From the NCBI RefSeq assembly GCF_025148125.1, contig NZ_CP102267.1, positions 3,916,501 through 3,980,500 of the forward strand: 64,000 nucleotides of DNA, given 5' to 3'. The DNA comes from Blautia wexlerae DSM 19850 (GTDB lineage Bacteria > Bacillota > Clostridia > Lachnospirales > Lachnospiraceae). Below, piece by piece: positions 1 to 9,674 of this stretch (position 1 is the first letter of the stretch; each line of letters begins with the position of its first letter). A program made the position numbers and the translations under genes. A model generated the notes under the pieces. That model was given only the letters and a program-made list of their open reading frames with translations. It searched no databases and had not been told where the DNA came from.

Positions 1-1
1 G

Positions 2-736
2 GTAGTTATCTTCATCTCCGGCAAGGCTGCTTATCATATAGAAGGAAAAGCTTATCAACTGAAACCATGGGACATTCTTCTGGTAAACCGCCATGCCATC
101 CACCGCCCGGAGATTGATCCATCTGTTCCATATGAACGTTTTATTCTCTGGATCCAAAACGATATTCCCTGGCAGGAACTGCTGAAATGCTTCCAGAAAG
201 CAAATGACCGAAGCTATAATCTGGTACGTCTGAACTTTGCTCTTCAGGAAAAGATGAAAGACATCCTGTTTGAACTGGAAAATTCCGCAAAATCCGATGA
301 ATATGGAAGGGAAATCCTGACACAGTCACTTTTTCTTCAGTTTATGGTTTATCTGAACCGTATCTTTCTGGAAAAGCAGTACATTTTTGATAAAAAATCC
401 TACACCTTTGACTCGCAGATTGCCAGTATCCTTCAGTATATCAACCACAATCTGAAAGAAGATCTGTCTGTAGAAACGCTTTCTGCCAGATATTATGTAA
501 GCAAGTACCATCTGATGCGGAAGTTCAAACAAGAAACCGGCTATACCCTTCATAATTATATTGTAAACAAGCGGCTTCTTATGGCACGTACTCTGATCTC
601 AAATGGAATGCCTGTGACAAAAGCAGCACAGGAAAGCGGGTTCGCAGAATACAGCACTTTTTCCCGGGCATACCGTAAACAGTTCAAAACCAACCCCAGC
701 GAAGAACTGCCTCATTATAGCAATCCTCTAAAATAA
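2..736 (+). CDS. AraC family transcriptional regulator, 5' truncated by window edge
   Basis: The frame is open from the left edge, so the visible ATG at 254 is internal rather than the start. About 244 codons are visible. The N-terminal part resembles the cupin-like sensing half of AraC regulators (a pattern ending in PWDILLVNRHAIH, about 62-102). The C-terminal ~100 residues carry the two helix-turn-helix motifs of the AraC/XylS family, with LSVETLSARYYVSKYHLMRKF as first recognition region and AAQESGFAEYSTFSRAYRK as the conserved second. It should bind DNA as a sugar- or metabolite-responsive activator. The target is unknown because the likely regulated genes lie to the left of the window. 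A shared bidirectional terminator follows. Confidence 0.9.
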   Translation, partial: VVIFISGKAAYHIEGKAYQLKPWDILLVNRHAIHRPEIDPSVPYERFILWIQNDIPWQELLKCFQKANDRSYNLVRLNFALQEKMKDILFELENSAKSDEYGREILTQSLFLQFMVYLNRIFLEKQYIFDKKSYTFDSQIASILQYINHNLKEDLSVETLSARYYVSKYHLMRKFKQETGYTLHNYIVNKRLLMARTLISNGMPVTKAAQESGFAEYSTFSRAYRKQFKTNPSEELPHYSNPLK

Positions 737-774
737 TGCATCCACTACCTTTACACAACAATTCCATAACACAA

Positions 775-830
775 AAAAGATGTAACCATGTCTGAAAGAC
801 TGTTTCCTCTCAGACATAATTACATCTTTT
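775..830. terminator. Bidirectional intrinsic terminator
   Basis: The 11-bp arms AAAAGATGTAA (775-785) and TTACATCTTTT (820-830) enclose a second inner stem (ATGTCTGA / TCAGACAT). It lies between the convergent AraC-type gene and SNF transporter and gives A/T tracts in both directions. Confidence 0.85.
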
Positions 831-868
831 ATTGTTCTCAGGTCGTGCAGATATTCACACTCTGCTTA

Positions 869-2332
869 TTATTTCACTTTCTTCTTCGCTGTCGCACAGT
901 AGAATACGAATCCCAGCAGTACCAGTGCCACGATCATCCATCCGGCCAGTGCTGCTGTTCCCAGACCTGCAAATTTATCATAGTAACCTTTCAGATAGAT
1001 CACAATGATAATCGCCGGAATTCCATAGGCAACATAATTTTTCAGACATTTCGGGAATTTCATGCCTGTACCGGCATTCACCTCTGCAATGAAATTGTCC
1101 CATCCCCATCCGTTCTTTCTGGTACAAAACAGAAGGTAACCAAGACTTCCAAGAGGAAGAAGGTTATTAGAAACAATAAAGTCTTCCAGATCCATAATGT
1201 TGCTTCCATCTCCGAATGGCTGGAATCCGGAAAGTACATTGAATCCAAGCACACATGGAATGCTTAAGATCACAACAAGAACTGCGCAGACAACAACACT
1301 CTTTTTACGGTTCCAGCCAAACAGTTCCATATTAAACACGATCAGGTTCTCAAATACAGCAATGATCGTTGAAACCGCAGCAAATGTCAGAAACAGGAAG
1401 AACAGACTTCCCCACAAAGCCCCTCCGCTCATCTTTGCAAAAATATTGGGCAGAGTGATAAAGATAAGGCTTGGACCTGCATCCGGCTGGATTCCATAGG
1501 AGAAGCACGCCGGAATAATGATAAATCCTGCTGTCAGCGCAACAAAAGTATCGAGTACGGTGATGCTTACCGCCTCTCCGGTAAGGCTTCTGGATTTGTC
1601 CAGATAACTTCCGAAGATCAGCATGGCACCAATACCAATGGATAATGTAAAGAATGACTGACTCAATGCCGCAAATACTACATTACCAACTCCTGCTTCC
1701 TTAATCTTCTGAAAATCAGGAATCAGATAGAAGCTGATTCCTTCTCCCGCGCCTTCCATCATTACTGAATGAACCGCAAGGATCACCATAATGATAAGCA
1801 GTGCACTCATCATTACTTTGGAGATTTTTTCAATACCATTCTGCAATCCCATGAAACAGACTGCAAATCCAATCAGACAGATGATCACCATCCATAACAT
1901 CATCGTCGGTGCATTTCCCAGCATATCGGAAAAAGACTGTGTTACTGCTTCCGGAGTCGCTCCAACGAAATCTCCCCGCAGACTCTTCACACAATAGTAG
2001 ATCATCCATCCTCCTACTGTTGTGTAAAACATCATCAGCATATAGCATCCAATAATACCAATAAATTTCAATGGCTTCCAGCAGCTTCCTGCAGGTGCCA
2101 GTTTGTCAAAACATTTCGCAACACTTGTGTGGCTTCCCCGTCCTACCGCAAATTCTGCTACCAGAACCGGAATACCGAGAATAACCAGAAAACATAAGTA
2201 GATCAGGATAAAGGCCGCGCCTCCATATGCCCCGCAGATATACGGAAACTTCCACACGTTTCCAATACCGATGGCACATCCTGCTGACACCAGGATAAAA
2301 CCAAGGCGTGAGCCGAAAGACTCTCTTTTCAT
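869..2332 (-). CDS. Sodium-dependent transporter, SNF (neurotransmitter:sodium symporter) family
   Basis: A 487-residue integral membrane protein with about 11-12 hydrophobic segments. The family signature of helix 1 is at residues 24-31 (GNVWKFPY), followed by GAYGGAAF, which in characterised LeuT-like proteins surrounds the sodium and substrate sites. It probably imports an amino acid or related amine together with sodium. An in-frame start 18 codons upstream is possible, but ATG at 2332 is preceded by AAAGGGGG at good spacing, so I chose it. It is monocistronic between two terminators. The substrate cannot be read from the sequence. Confidence 0.93.
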   Translation of the reverse strand: MKRESFGSRLGFILVSAGCAIGIGNVWKFPYICGAYGGAAFILIYLCFLVILGIPVLVAEFAVGRGSHTSVAKCFDKLAPAGSCWKPLKFIGIIGCYMLMMFYTTVGGWMIYYCVKSLRGDFVGATPEAVTQSFSDMLGNAPTMMLWMVIICLIGFAVCFMGLQNGIEKISKVMMSALLIIMVILAVHSVMMEGAGEGISFYLIPDFQKIKEAGVGNVVFAALSQSFFTLSIGIGAMLIFGSYLDKSRSLTGEAVSITVLDTFVALTAGFIIIPACFSYGIQPDAGPSLIFITLPNIFAKMSGGALWGSLFFLFLTFAAVSTIIAVFENLIVFNMELFGWNRKKSVVVCAVLVVILSIPCVLGFNVLSGFQPFGDGSNIMDLEDFIVSNNLLPLGSLGYLLFCTRKNGWGWDNFIAEVNAGTGMKFPKCLKNYVAYGIPAIIIVIYLKGYYDKFAGLGTAALAGWMIVALVLLGFVFYCATAKKKVK

Positions 2333-2465
2333 ACTGTTTTCCCCCTTTATGGAATTGTTATGTGACTGTTCATCAATCATAATCACATAGCTGTGGATGT
2401 ACTGAACAGTTCAGACAGATATTCACAATCTGCCAATTCAACGCGCTAACGTGTTTTTGCGCACG

Positions 2466-2496
2466 ATAAAAGGGCCTCATGATTCAGCCCTTTTAT
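2466..2496 (-). terminator. Intrinsic terminator downstream of secA
   Basis: Arms ATAAAAGGGC (2466-2475) and GCCCTTTTAT (2487-2496) with an 11-base loop. It lies downstream of the secA stop and upstream of the SNF gene on the same strand. The ~115 bases between secA and this hairpin hold no supported gene; prfB, often next to secA in Firmicutes, is not there. Confidence 0.8.
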
Positions 2497-2613
2497 TTTG
2501 CAGCAGACATGATCTGCTCACAATGTTCTTTTTACAAAATCATTACTGCCCGCTCTGTAGTAATGAACTCACCACATACAGAAATGGGAGTCTTCTCAAC
2601 TGAGATAAACGAG

Positions 2614-5190
2614 TCAGGCCTTATTCTTACGTCCACAGCACTGTTTGTATTTCTTACCGCTTCCACATGGGCAGGGATCGTTCGGATATACTTTGATTTC
2701 TTTTCTCTGAACCGGTTTCTTAGGACCGGCACTGTCATCCTTGTTTGTTCCGGTAACTTTAGCTACCTGTTCACGCTCGATCTTCTGCTCTACATGTACA
2801 TGGTACAGCATACGAAGAGTATCTTCCTGAATGGATGTGATCATCTCGTTGAACATATCAAATGCACTCATTTTATATTCAACAACCGGATCTCTCTGTC
2901 CATAAGCAGCAAGTCCGATACCCTGACGAAGGATTTCCATATCATCAATGTGATCCATCCACTTGCTGTCAATGCATTTCAGAAGTACAACTCGCTCTAA
3001 TTCACGAAGCTGCTCCGGTTCCGGGAACTCTGCTTCTTTTTCTTCATAGAGCTTCACTGCCTCTTCTTTCAGTTCATGTCTGATCTCATCGCGTTTCTTG
3101 CCTTTTACACTCTCAGCTGTAAGCGGTCTGATCGGAATGATCGGAGTAAGAACACCGTTAAATTCATTCAGATCCCACTCTTCAGAATCTACATCATCAG
3201 AGAAACACATATCAACATAAGTATCCACTGTATCCTGGATCATCTTATAGATTGCTTCGCGCATATTCTCACCGTCGAGAACCTGACGACGTTCTTTGTA
3301 GATGATCTCACGCTGTTCATTGTTTACCTGGTCATAATCAAGAAGATTCTTACGGATACCAAAGTTGTTAAACTCAATCTTCTCCTGAGCTTTCTCAATT
3401 GCATTGGAAAGCATCTTGTGCTCAATCTGTTCATTCTCTGCAACACCAAGAGATGTAAAAATCTTCATCAGTCTCTCAGAACCGAACAGACGCATCAAGT
3501 CATCTTCCAGGGAAATATAGAAACGGGATTCACCCGGATCTCCCTGACGTCCGGAACGTCCGCGAAGCTGATTATCAATACGTCTGGACTCATGACGTTC
3601 TGTACCGATGATCATCAGCCCACCTGCATTTCTTGCCACATCATCCAGCTTGATATCTGTACCACGACCAGCCATGTTAGTGGCGATCGTAACTGCTCCT
3701 GCCTGACCTGCCTGTGAGACAATCTCTGCCTCAAGTTCATGGAACTTGGCATTCAATACATTATGTTTGATTCCCTGTCTCTTCAGCATACGGCTGAGAA
3801 GCTCGGAAGTTTCAATCGTAATGGTACCGACCAGTACAGGCTGCTGTTTCGCATGAGCTTCCACTACAGCATTGACAACTGCGTTGAATTTCTCTTTCTT
3901 TGTCATATAAACAGCATCTTCATGGTCAACTCGGATAACCGGTCTGTTAGTCGGGATCTCTACAACGTCCATTGCATAGATATCACGGAATTCTTTCTCC
4001 TCTGTGACAGCTGTACCGGTCATACCGCCCTTCTTATCATATTTATTAAAGAAGTTCTGGAAAGTGATGGTTGCCAGAGTCTTGCTCTCACGTTTGATCT
4101 TAACATGCTCTTTCGCTTCGATTGCCTGATGAAGACCATCTGAGTAACGGCGTCCCGGCATGATACGTCCGGTGAATTCATCAACAATAAGGATTTCATC
4201 ATCTTTAACTACATAATCCTGATCCTTATGCATCAGGTTATGGGCACGAAGTGCAAGTGTAATATTATGCTGGATCTCCAGATTCTCCGGATCTGCCAGG
4301 TTTTCAATATGGAAAAATTTCTCAACCTTATGAACGCCCTGCTCTGTAAGGTTTACGATCTTATCTTTTTCATTTACAACGAAGTCACCTGTCTCGATAA
4401 CTTCTTCACCCATGATGGCTGCCATCTTGGTCATCTCATGGCTGGCTTCACCGCGCTCTAACTGCTGAGCAAGGATATCGCAGGCCTCGTATAACTTGGT
4501 TGACTTACCGCTCTGTCCTGAAATGATCAGAGGGGTACGTGCCTCGTCGATGAGAATGGAGTCGACCTCATCGATGATACAGTAGTGCAGATCTCTCTGT
4601 ACCAGCTGTTCTTTATAGATAACCATGTTGTCACGCAGATAATCGAAACCGAGTTCGTTGTTCGTAACATAGGTAACATCACAGTTGTATGCAGCACGAC
4701 GCTCATCCTGCTTCATATCATTTAAAACAACACCGACTGTCAGGCCAAGAAACTCATGGATCTTTCCCATTTCTTCCGCATCTCGTTTAGCCAGGTAATC
4801 GTTGACTGTTACGACATGCACACCTTTGCCTTCCAGTGCATTTAAATATGACGGAAGTGTAGCGACAAGTGTTTTACCTTCACCTGTTCTCATCTCTGCG
4901 ATACGTCCCTGATGGAGAATGATACCACCGATAAGCTGCACACGGAAATGTTCCATTCCAAGAACACGCTTGCCTGCTTCACGTACAACCGCAAATGCCT
5001 CAGGAAGCAGATCATCCAGTGTCTCTCCCTCTTCAAGACGTTTCTTAAATTCTCTTGTTTTTCCTCTGAGTTCTTCGTCGCTTAACTTCTGCATGTCCGG
5101 GCGCAGGCTCTCAATTTTCTCAACCAGAGGCATGATACGCTTAACCTCTCGCTGGCTGCGGGTCCCGAATACTTTTGAAAACATATTCAT
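2614..5190 (-). CDS. secA: Protein translocase ATPase SecA
   Basis: The motor of the Sec pathway, which uses ATP to push unfolded preproteins through SecYEG at the inner face of the membrane. It has 858 residues, a normal length. The Walker A motif is at residues 100-107 (MRTGEGKT) and the DEAD-type box is in [14 protein letters not shown] (about 205-218). The nucleotide-binding fold 2 signature includes NMAGRGTDI and [13 protein letters not shown]. The C-terminal zinc-binding tail has C840, C842, C851 and C852 ([13 protein letters not shown]), which in known SecA proteins binds SecB or the ribosome. ATG 5190 follows CAGGAG; an ATG two codons later is also possible. It is a single-gene unit with its own terminator. 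Confidence 0.99.
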   Translation of the reverse strand: MNMFSKVFGTRSQREVKRIMPLVEKIESLRPDMQKLSDEELRGKTREFKKRLEEGETLDDLLPEAFAVVREAGKRVLGMEHFRVQLIGGIILHQGRIAEMRTGEGKTLVATLPSYLNALEGKGVHVVTVNDYLAKRDAEEMGKIHEFLGLTVGVVLNDMKQDERRAAYNCDVTYVTNNELGFDYLRDNMVIYKEQLVQRDLHYCIIDEVDSILIDEARTPLIISGQSGKSTKLYEACDILAQQLERGEASHEMTKMAAIMGEEVIETGDFVVNEKDKIVNLTEQGVHKVEKFFHIENLADPENLEIQHNITLALRAHNLMHKDQDYVVKDDEILIVDEFTGRIMPGRRYSDGLHQAIEAKEHVKIKRESKTLATITFQNFFNKYDKKGGMTGTAVTEEKEFRDIYAMDVVEIPTNRPVIRVDHEDAVYMTKKEKFNAVVNAVVEAHAKQQPVLVGTITIETSELLSRMLKRQGIKHNVLNAKFHELEAEIVSQAGQAGAVTIATNMAGRGTDIKLDDVARNAGGLMIIGTERHESRRIDNQLRGRSGRQGDPGESRFYISLEDDLMRLFGSERLMKIFTSLGVAENEQIEHKMLSNAIEKAQEKIEFNNFGIRKNLLDYDQVNNEQREIIYKERRQVLDGENMREAIYKMIQDTVDTYVDMCFSDDVDSEEWDLNEFNGVLTPIIPIRPLTAESVKGKKRDEIRHELKEEAVKLYEEKEAEFPEPEQLRELERVVLLKCIDSKWMDHIDDMEILRQGIGLAAYGQRDPVVEYKMSAFDMFNEMITSIQEDTLRMLYHVHVEQKIEREQVAKVTGTNKDDSAGPKKPVQRKEIKVYPNDPCPCGSGKKYKQCCGRKNKA

Positions 5191-5427
5191 ATTAGGTTTT
5201 ACTCCTGTTTATTTCTTTTTTATACAAGCATTGCTGCCATATAACAATTGCTACTGTGCGGAATAATTTCTGTTCACTCCGTCCATAGCAGACATGTCAG
5301 CAGCATGCGAACATTACAAACGCTTACTATAATACACAATACTTGTATATTCTAACACTTTCCGTTATGGAAAACAATGAATTTTTCATGAACAAACCAA
5401 GAAAATTACGGAGTCACCAAAATTTAC

Positions 5428-5570
5428 GTTACTGTTCACTCCGTTCACAGTAACGTAGCCAAAATTCATTCCAGATTGCCTGCGGCAATGGAATTTTGGC
5501 TTGTATGTCTCGGGATTTTGGCATATTCATACCAAAACACCTCGCGGGATAGTGGTGTGTGAACAGTAAC
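5428..5570. repeat. Full-length 143-bp palindromic element, family F1 type A
   Basis: Perfect 12-bp terminal inverted repeats GTTACTGTTCAC (5428-5439) and GTGAACAGTAAC (5559-5570). The left end is itself a hairpin (GTTACTG ... CAGTAAC). Inside are a long stem around a GCCTGCGGCAAT loop (GCCAAAATTC ... GGAATTTTGGC) and a second stem TTTTGGCATATTCATACCAAAA. It ends 4 bases from the malQ stop codon, so it sits in the malQ 3' UTR. A same-length copy in the opposite orientation is at 51001-51143. Frames running through it give spurious peptides containing NEFWLRYCERSEQ. It encodes no transposase. Confidence 0.9.
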
Positions 5571-5574
5571 AAAT

Positions 5575-7047
5575 TTATCGCTTTGTATCCACGATCAGTC
5601 TGCCAAATTTCTGCAGTTCCTTTTTGGCCTGTATAAAATCCGGTAAATGCCACTCCCAGTTCGGAGAACCAATGGTTCCCGGTGTGTTGATATGGCCCTC
5701 TTTTCCAAGTCCAAGAATATCTGCCAACGGAATGATCGCATATTCTGCCTGATTCTGCATGGTATACTGCAGGAATCTGTCCTTGACAGAGCCCTGTGAT
5801 GCTCCCGCCTTCTTTAACATCCTGCGGATTTTTCTTCTGGCTGCGGCACTCATATTTCCATACCACTGCATGATCGTATCATTGTCATGCGTTCCTGTGT
5901 AAAAAATCATGTTTTCCACATCATGGAAGGTATCTCGGGCATATTTTCCACCTGTTTCTATGGAGAAGATCAGGATCTTCATTCCCTTCAGATGATAATG
6001 ATCTTTCAGCATCAGAACCTCCGGACGAAGCAGCCCCAGATCCTCTGCTACCAGATCTAATCCCGGAATTTCTTTCTGAAGTGTATCAATGACCTCATAT
6101 CCCGGTGCCTCGATCCATTCACCGTCAATAGCAGTCGGGCAGTCTGCCGGAATTTTCCAGTATGTATCAAATGCCCGGAAATGGTCGATCCTTATAATAT
6201 CAAACAATTTGTTGCTATAGCCGATTCTGTCCACCCAGAATCTGTAATCCTGTTCCTTCATATGCTCCCAGTCATAGATCGGATTTCCCCATCTCTGCCC
6301 TGTAGCACTGAAATAATCAGGCGGTACTCCAGCGATGAAGATCGGACGTCCATCTGTATCAAGAAGAAAGTTATCTTTTCCACCCCATACGTCTACAGAA
6401 TCCTGTCCCACATAGAAAGGAACATCTCCCATAATCTGGATTCCGGCATCGTTTGCAGCCTTCTTCACCTTCATCCACTGTGTGTAGAAAATATACTGAA
6501 GAAACATCTGATACTGTGCCTCTGTCTCCACCTCTGCCGGTAACTTCTGTCTGTTCTCCGGCCAGGTTCTATATTCTTCCGGCCAGTCATTCCAGCATTC
6601 TCCGTTATTTGCTTTCTTTAATGCGCGGAACACACCATACTCATATACCCATTCCTGTGAAGCAAATTCTTTATATGCTGTTTCTTCCTGTCCCTTTTTC
6701 TCTGTAAAAACATCAAACGCAGTTCTTAAGAAAGGCTCTCTGTACTGGCGGACAGCCTCATAATCTACTCTTGTAGCTCTCTCCTGAAATTCCTTTGGAT
6801 GTTCCTTTAACAGACCTTCCTCTGCAAGCGCATCAAGACTGATATACAACTCATCCCCTGCACAGGAGGAATATGGCTGGTATGGGGAATTACCATAGCC
6901 AACCGGATTCAGTGGCAGTATCTGCCATATCTTTACATGATTCTCCTTTAATAACTCGATAAATTGGAATGCAGATTCTCCAAGTTCTCCGGCACCAATA
7001 CGGGACGGAAGTGCGGAAACTGGCATTAATACTCCGGCTTTTCTCAT
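5575..7047 (-). CDS. malQ: 4-alpha-glucanotransferase (amylomaltase, GH77)
   Basis: Transfers alpha-1,4-glucan segments between malto-oligosaccharides and releases glucose, in cytosolic maltodextrin or glycogen metabolism. The 490 residues are full length for bacterial MalQ. The N-terminus reads GVLMPVSALPSRIGAGELGE. GH77 landmarks include NPVGYGNSPYQPYSS, the nucleophile Asp in RIDHFRAF, the acid/base Glu in LVAEDLGLL, and the third carboxylate in TGTHDNDT. ATG 7047 follows AAGGAAGGAGC. No other mal gene is adjacent. A GH13 enzyme 22 kb away (29132-30886) could feed it. An F1 element abuts the stop codon. Confidence 0.97.
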   Translation of the reverse strand: MRKAGVLMPVSALPSRIGAGELGESAFQFIELLKENHVKIWQILPLNPVGYGNSPYQPYSSCAGDELYISLDALAEEGLLKEHPKEFQERATRVDYEAVRQYREPFLRTAFDVFTEKKGQEETAYKEFASQEWVYEYGVFRALKKANNGECWNDWPEEYRTWPENRQKLPAEVETEAQYQMFLQYIFYTQWMKVKKAANDAGIQIMGDVPFYVGQDSVDVWGGKDNFLLDTDGRPIFIAGVPPDYFSATGQRWGNPIYDWEHMKEQDYRFWVDRIGYSNKLFDIIRIDHFRAFDTYWKIPADCPTAIDGEWIEAPGYEVIDTLQKEIPGLDLVAEDLGLLRPEVLMLKDHYHLKGMKILIFSIETGGKYARDTFHDVENMIFYTGTHDNDTIMQWYGNMSAAARRKIRRMLKKAGASQGSVKDRFLQYTMQNQAEYAIIPLADILGLGKEGHINTPGTIGSPNWEWHLPDFIQAKKELQKFGRLIVDTKR

Positions 7048-7312
7048 GATTTTTGTGCTCCTTCCTTCTTTTTACACTTCTTCATTTATAAAATTTCGGT
7101 AACTATTCTTCAGCAATCCATTCCAACAGAACATTCCAACAGAATATACAAGTCAATATTCCATTGCCACAGGCAATCCGGAATGAATTTCAACTTGTAA
7201 TTTTTTAACTGCTGATCAGTTACAAATTTCATAATATCTTTTGATATTTTAACATATTTAGGCCACTGCGTCAAAGCATTCCTTATGCGCTAAAGGTATA
7301 TATTTTTCCTGA
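7048..7312. other. Non-coding gap upstream of malQ with a degenerate F1 fragment
   Basis: About 265 bases of AT-rich sequence without a gene. At 7149-7200 a decayed piece of the F1 internal stem is recognisable (ATTCCATTGCCACAGGCAAT then GGAATGAATTT), flanked by ACAAGT/ACTTGT inverted ends. No clear promoter was resolved. Confidence 0.5.
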
Positions 7313-7364
7313 CAAAAAAGCTCCCTTACAGGAGGCATTCTGTCTCTCTGTAAGGAAGCTTTTC
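7313..7364 (-). terminator. Intrinsic terminator downstream of hpf
   Basis: Two stacked stems: AAAAGCT / AGCTTTT outside and CCTTACAG / CTGTAAGG inside, with T-runs on both strands. It lies about 60 bases past the hpf stop. Confidence 0.85.
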
Positions 7365-7422
7365 TTTATGAAAACTTTTTTATGGCTGTCTATGTTTCAT
7401 ATTTTTGATCTTATAAGCAGAT

Positions 7423-7950
7423 TTAGAATTCCGGTTCGATCAGACCGTAAGTATTGCCTTTACGTTTGTAAACTACATTTACCTGCTCTGTCTCTGCATT
7501 GTAGAATACAAAGAAATTATGTCCGAGCAGTTCCATCTGTACGCATGCATCTTCCGGATACATTGGTTTGATTCCGAATTTCTTGGTACGGATGATCTTA
7601 ACTTCTTCATCCTCATCGTAGTCCTTGTCCAGATATGCTTTCTGGAAGTTGGCTGCTGCCTGCTGTTTGTCTACGATTTTATTTTTGTACTTGCGAAGCT
7701 GACGTTCAATGACTTCCTCTACCAGATCGATTGATACATACATGTCATTGCTTACCTGTTCGGAACGAATGATATTTCCTTTTACAGGGATTGTCACTTC
7801 AATTTTCTGTCTTTCTTTTTCAACACTTAAAGTTACTACAACTTCGGTGTCAGGAGTGAAATACCTTTCCAGTTTACTGAGCTTGTCCTGGACTGCTGTC
7901 TTAAGACCTTCTGTAACTGTAATATTTTTTCCGCTGATGATAAACTTCAT
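7423..7950 (-). CDS. hpf: Long-form ribosome hibernation promoting factor (HPF/RaiA, S30AE)
   Basis: Binds the decoding site of idle 70S ribosomes and, in the long form, pairs them into inactive 100S dimers during stationary phase or stress. At 175 residues it has an N-terminal S30AE domain (1 to ~100, starting MKFIISGKNITVTEGLK), an acidic linker (DKDYDEDEE), and the C-terminal dimerisation domain of Firmicute long HPF (IIRTKKFGIKPMYPEDA ... FFVFYNAETEQVNVVYKRK). An upstream in-frame ATG exists, but ATG 7950 follows AAAGGGGATGG. An extended -10 promoter lies just upstream. Single-gene unit. Confidence 0.97.
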   Translation of the reverse strand: MKFIISGKNITVTEGLKTAVQDKLSKLERYFTPDTEVVVTLSVEKERQKIEVTIPVKGNIIRSEQVSNDMYVSIDLVEEVIERQLRKYKNKIVDKQQAAANFQKAYLDKDYDEDEEVKIIRTKKFGIKPMYPEDACVQMELLGHNFFVFYNAETEQVNVVYKRKGNTYGLIEPEF

Positions 7951-7981
7951 GCTTCCATCCCCTTTGCTGTTTGATGAATCT

Positions 7982-7990
7982 ATTATAACA
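7982..7990 (-). promoter_or_regulatory. Extended -10 promoter for hpf
   Basis: On the minus strand TGTTATAAT gives a TGn extended -10 ahead of hpf. The -35 at 16-17 bases is weak (TTAAAA/GTTAAA). Placing the promoter here puts the upstream ATG of the hpf frame near the transcription start, which supports the shorter start. Confidence 0.5.
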
Positions 7991-8152
7991 CACATTTTTG
8001 AATTTTAACACTATTTTATTAAAATTTCACATTTTTTCTGTTTACTTCAGAAATAACTTTAAAGTTCCTTTGTCATTATGGGGAAATAGCAAAAATTCTG
8101 TAATTGTTCTGTACATTTTCACTGTGATTCCTGAGATTACTATAAAAATTAG

Positions 8153-8920
8153 TTAAAGTTTAATCAGTTCTGAGAATGAAATATTTCCGCCAAAAAGATC
8201 CAATGCACTGCCTACTGTGACATCCAGTCTGTCTTTTCCATATTTTCGCAGATCCTCAATATCCTTCATGGAGCCAACTCCACCTGCGTAAGTAACCGGA
8301 TTTCCTTTATACTCCCCCAGCAGAGATGCAAGTTCTGTTTCAACTCCACGTGCCTTTCCCTCCACATCTACTGCATGGACCAGAAACTCATCGCAGTAAC
8401 TTCCCAGTTCTTTCATAATATCCAGTGTCATAGTGACATCTGTAAATTTCTGCCAGCGGTCTGTCACAATATAGTATTTTCCATCTTTTCTGCGACAGCT
8501 CAGGTCAAGAACCAGTTTCTCTTTTCCCACAGTCTCTTTCATTTTGTTCAGATTTTCCCAAGAAATCCTTCCATCTTTAAATACATAAGATGTAACGATT
8601 ACATGACTGGCACCTGCACTAAGATATTCCCCTGCATTTTCCGGGTTCACTCCTCCGCCGATCTGTAATCCTCCCGGATAAGTATGTAATGCAAGAATCG
8701 CCTGTTCTTTTGTTGATTCATAGTATGGGGAGTCATGACCATTTAACAGAATTACATGTCCTCCTTTTATCCCTGCCTTTTTATATAATTCTGCATAGAA
8801 AGATGCATCCTGCTCAGATACAAAATTCTCACTTGCCTGATCCTGTACGTCCGTAAGGCTTCCACCTACAATCTGCTTTACTTTTCCATTATGTATATCA
8901 ATACATGGGCGAAATTTCAT
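8153..8920 (-). CDS. hisA: Phosphoribosylformimino-AICAR ribotide isomerase, eukaryotic (HIS6) type
   Basis: Catalyses the fourth step of histidine synthesis, an Amadori rearrangement in a (beta/alpha)8 barrel. The 255 residues match the fungal/plant HIS6 branch rather than ordinary bacterial HisA. Shared features are CIDIHNGKVKQIVGGSL at the N-terminus, LQIGGGVN, VIVTSYVFKDG, VLDLSCRRKDGKYYIV, EFLVHAVDVEGKARG, VTYAGGV, and the C-terminal VGSALDLFGGN. Catalytic acids would be Asp8 and the Asp in HAVDVEG. ATG 8920 follows GGAGG. It stands alone, with no his genes on either side. The function is inferred from family membership. Confidence 0.9.
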   Translation of the reverse strand: MKFRPCIDIHNGKVKQIVGGSLTDVQDQASENFVSEQDASFYAELYKKAGIKGGHVILLNGHDSPYYESTKEQAILALHTYPGGLQIGGGVNPENAGEYLSAGASHVIVTSYVFKDGRISWENLNKMKETVGKEKLVLDLSCRRKDGKYYIVTDRWQKFTDVTMTLDIMKELGSYCDEFLVHAVDVEGKARGVETELASLLGEYKGNPVTYAGGVGSMKDIEDLRKYGKDRLDVTVGSALDLFGGNISFSELIKL

Positions 8921-8970
8921 GAAATCCGTACCTCCATATCCGTTATATGTACTCTCAGAATCTTTTTGTA

Positions 8971-9106
8971 CTTATAGCAAGCCTCTTAAATTAATGCATT
9001 TGAGACAGTTCAGCAGAGTGCGAAAGACAAGGAAGACGTTCACAGTAACGGATTTCACGCTCTGATGAGCTGAATCAATATGCATTATTTACAATGATTG
9101 CTATAG
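8971..9106. repeat. Family F2 palindromic element, long copy
   Basis: Left end CTTATAGCAAGCCTCTTAAA and right end ATTTACAATGATTGCTATAG are imperfect inverted repeats, each followed inward by an ATGCAT block. The interior (about 9008-9075) contains a fragment of F1 end sequence (GTTCACAGTAAC). Shorter relatives are at 44972, 53761, 58051 and 60933. It fills the gap between hisA and the lipoprotein gene. Confidence 0.7.
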
Positions 9107-9200
9107 TTAGATGCAAAAACAAATGCAATAAAAACTTCGGGAATACACTATTTAAATTTTACCAATTTAACACGATAATACCATAAATTATTCCTGATGT

Positions 9201-9674
9201 CTATCTTCCTTCTGCCGCATTACCAACAGCATCCCCCACATCTTCTACAGCATTACCTACCCCTTCGCCCAGATCTTTGACGCTGTTTCCCAATTCTCCG
9301 GATACTGTGCCGTCACCGTTGTTGTTTTCATCAATTCTGGTATTATCTGCAGTGTTATCTGTTGCATTGCTATTCTGTTTTGTCTCATTTTCTGCAGCTT
9401 CATCCTCTGCGGCAGTTCCATTGTCTGTGACGGTTCCACCATTATTTACATTTTTATCTGCCGCATTGTTTCCTGATGTGCTATTTCCATTTGTATTGTT
9501 TTCTCCTGCGTTATTTTCCATGTTATCATCGTTTGCTGTCTTATTATCCGTCATATTTTCTTCGTTTGTGTCTGCCTCATCAGCTGCTTTATTTGCATTC
9601 CCACATGCTGTGAACATGCACAGTGACATAATAAGTGCTGTACCTGTCAGAATCTTTTTTACCTTTATTCCCAT
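9201..9674 (-). CDS. Asn/Asp-rich putative lipoprotein of unknown function
   Basis: 157 residues starting MGIKVKKILTGTALIMSLCM, a lipoprotein signal peptide with a likely lipobox FTAC. The lipid-modified Cys is followed by a long low-complexity stretch rich in Asn, Asp, Glu, Thr and Gly (many NNA, DNN and AEN clusters). It ends in a short repeated C-terminus with GVGNAVEDVGDAVGNAAEG. ATG 9674 is placed by AGGAG six bases upstream. The mature part looks like a disordered, negatively charged linker tethered to the membrane. No enzymatic domain is visible. Similar tails occur in surface lipoproteins of gut Clostridia, but I cannot assign a function. Confidence 0.75.
   Translation of the reverse strand: MGIKVKKILTGTALIMSLCMFTACGNANKAADEADTNEENMTDNKTANDDNMENNAGENNTNGNSTSGNNAADKNVNNGGTVTDNGTAAEDEAAENETKQNSNATDNTADNTRIDENNNGDGTVSGELGNSVKDLGEGVGNAVEDVGDAVGNAAEGR

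Noticed and set aside
5429..5866. Minus-strand frame of 145 codons across the malQ end and the repeat
   Set aside because: Its C-terminal half is the F1 repeat in translation (NEFWLRYCERSEQ), also found in frames at 36491-36865 and 50801-51124; the rest overlaps malQ out of frame.
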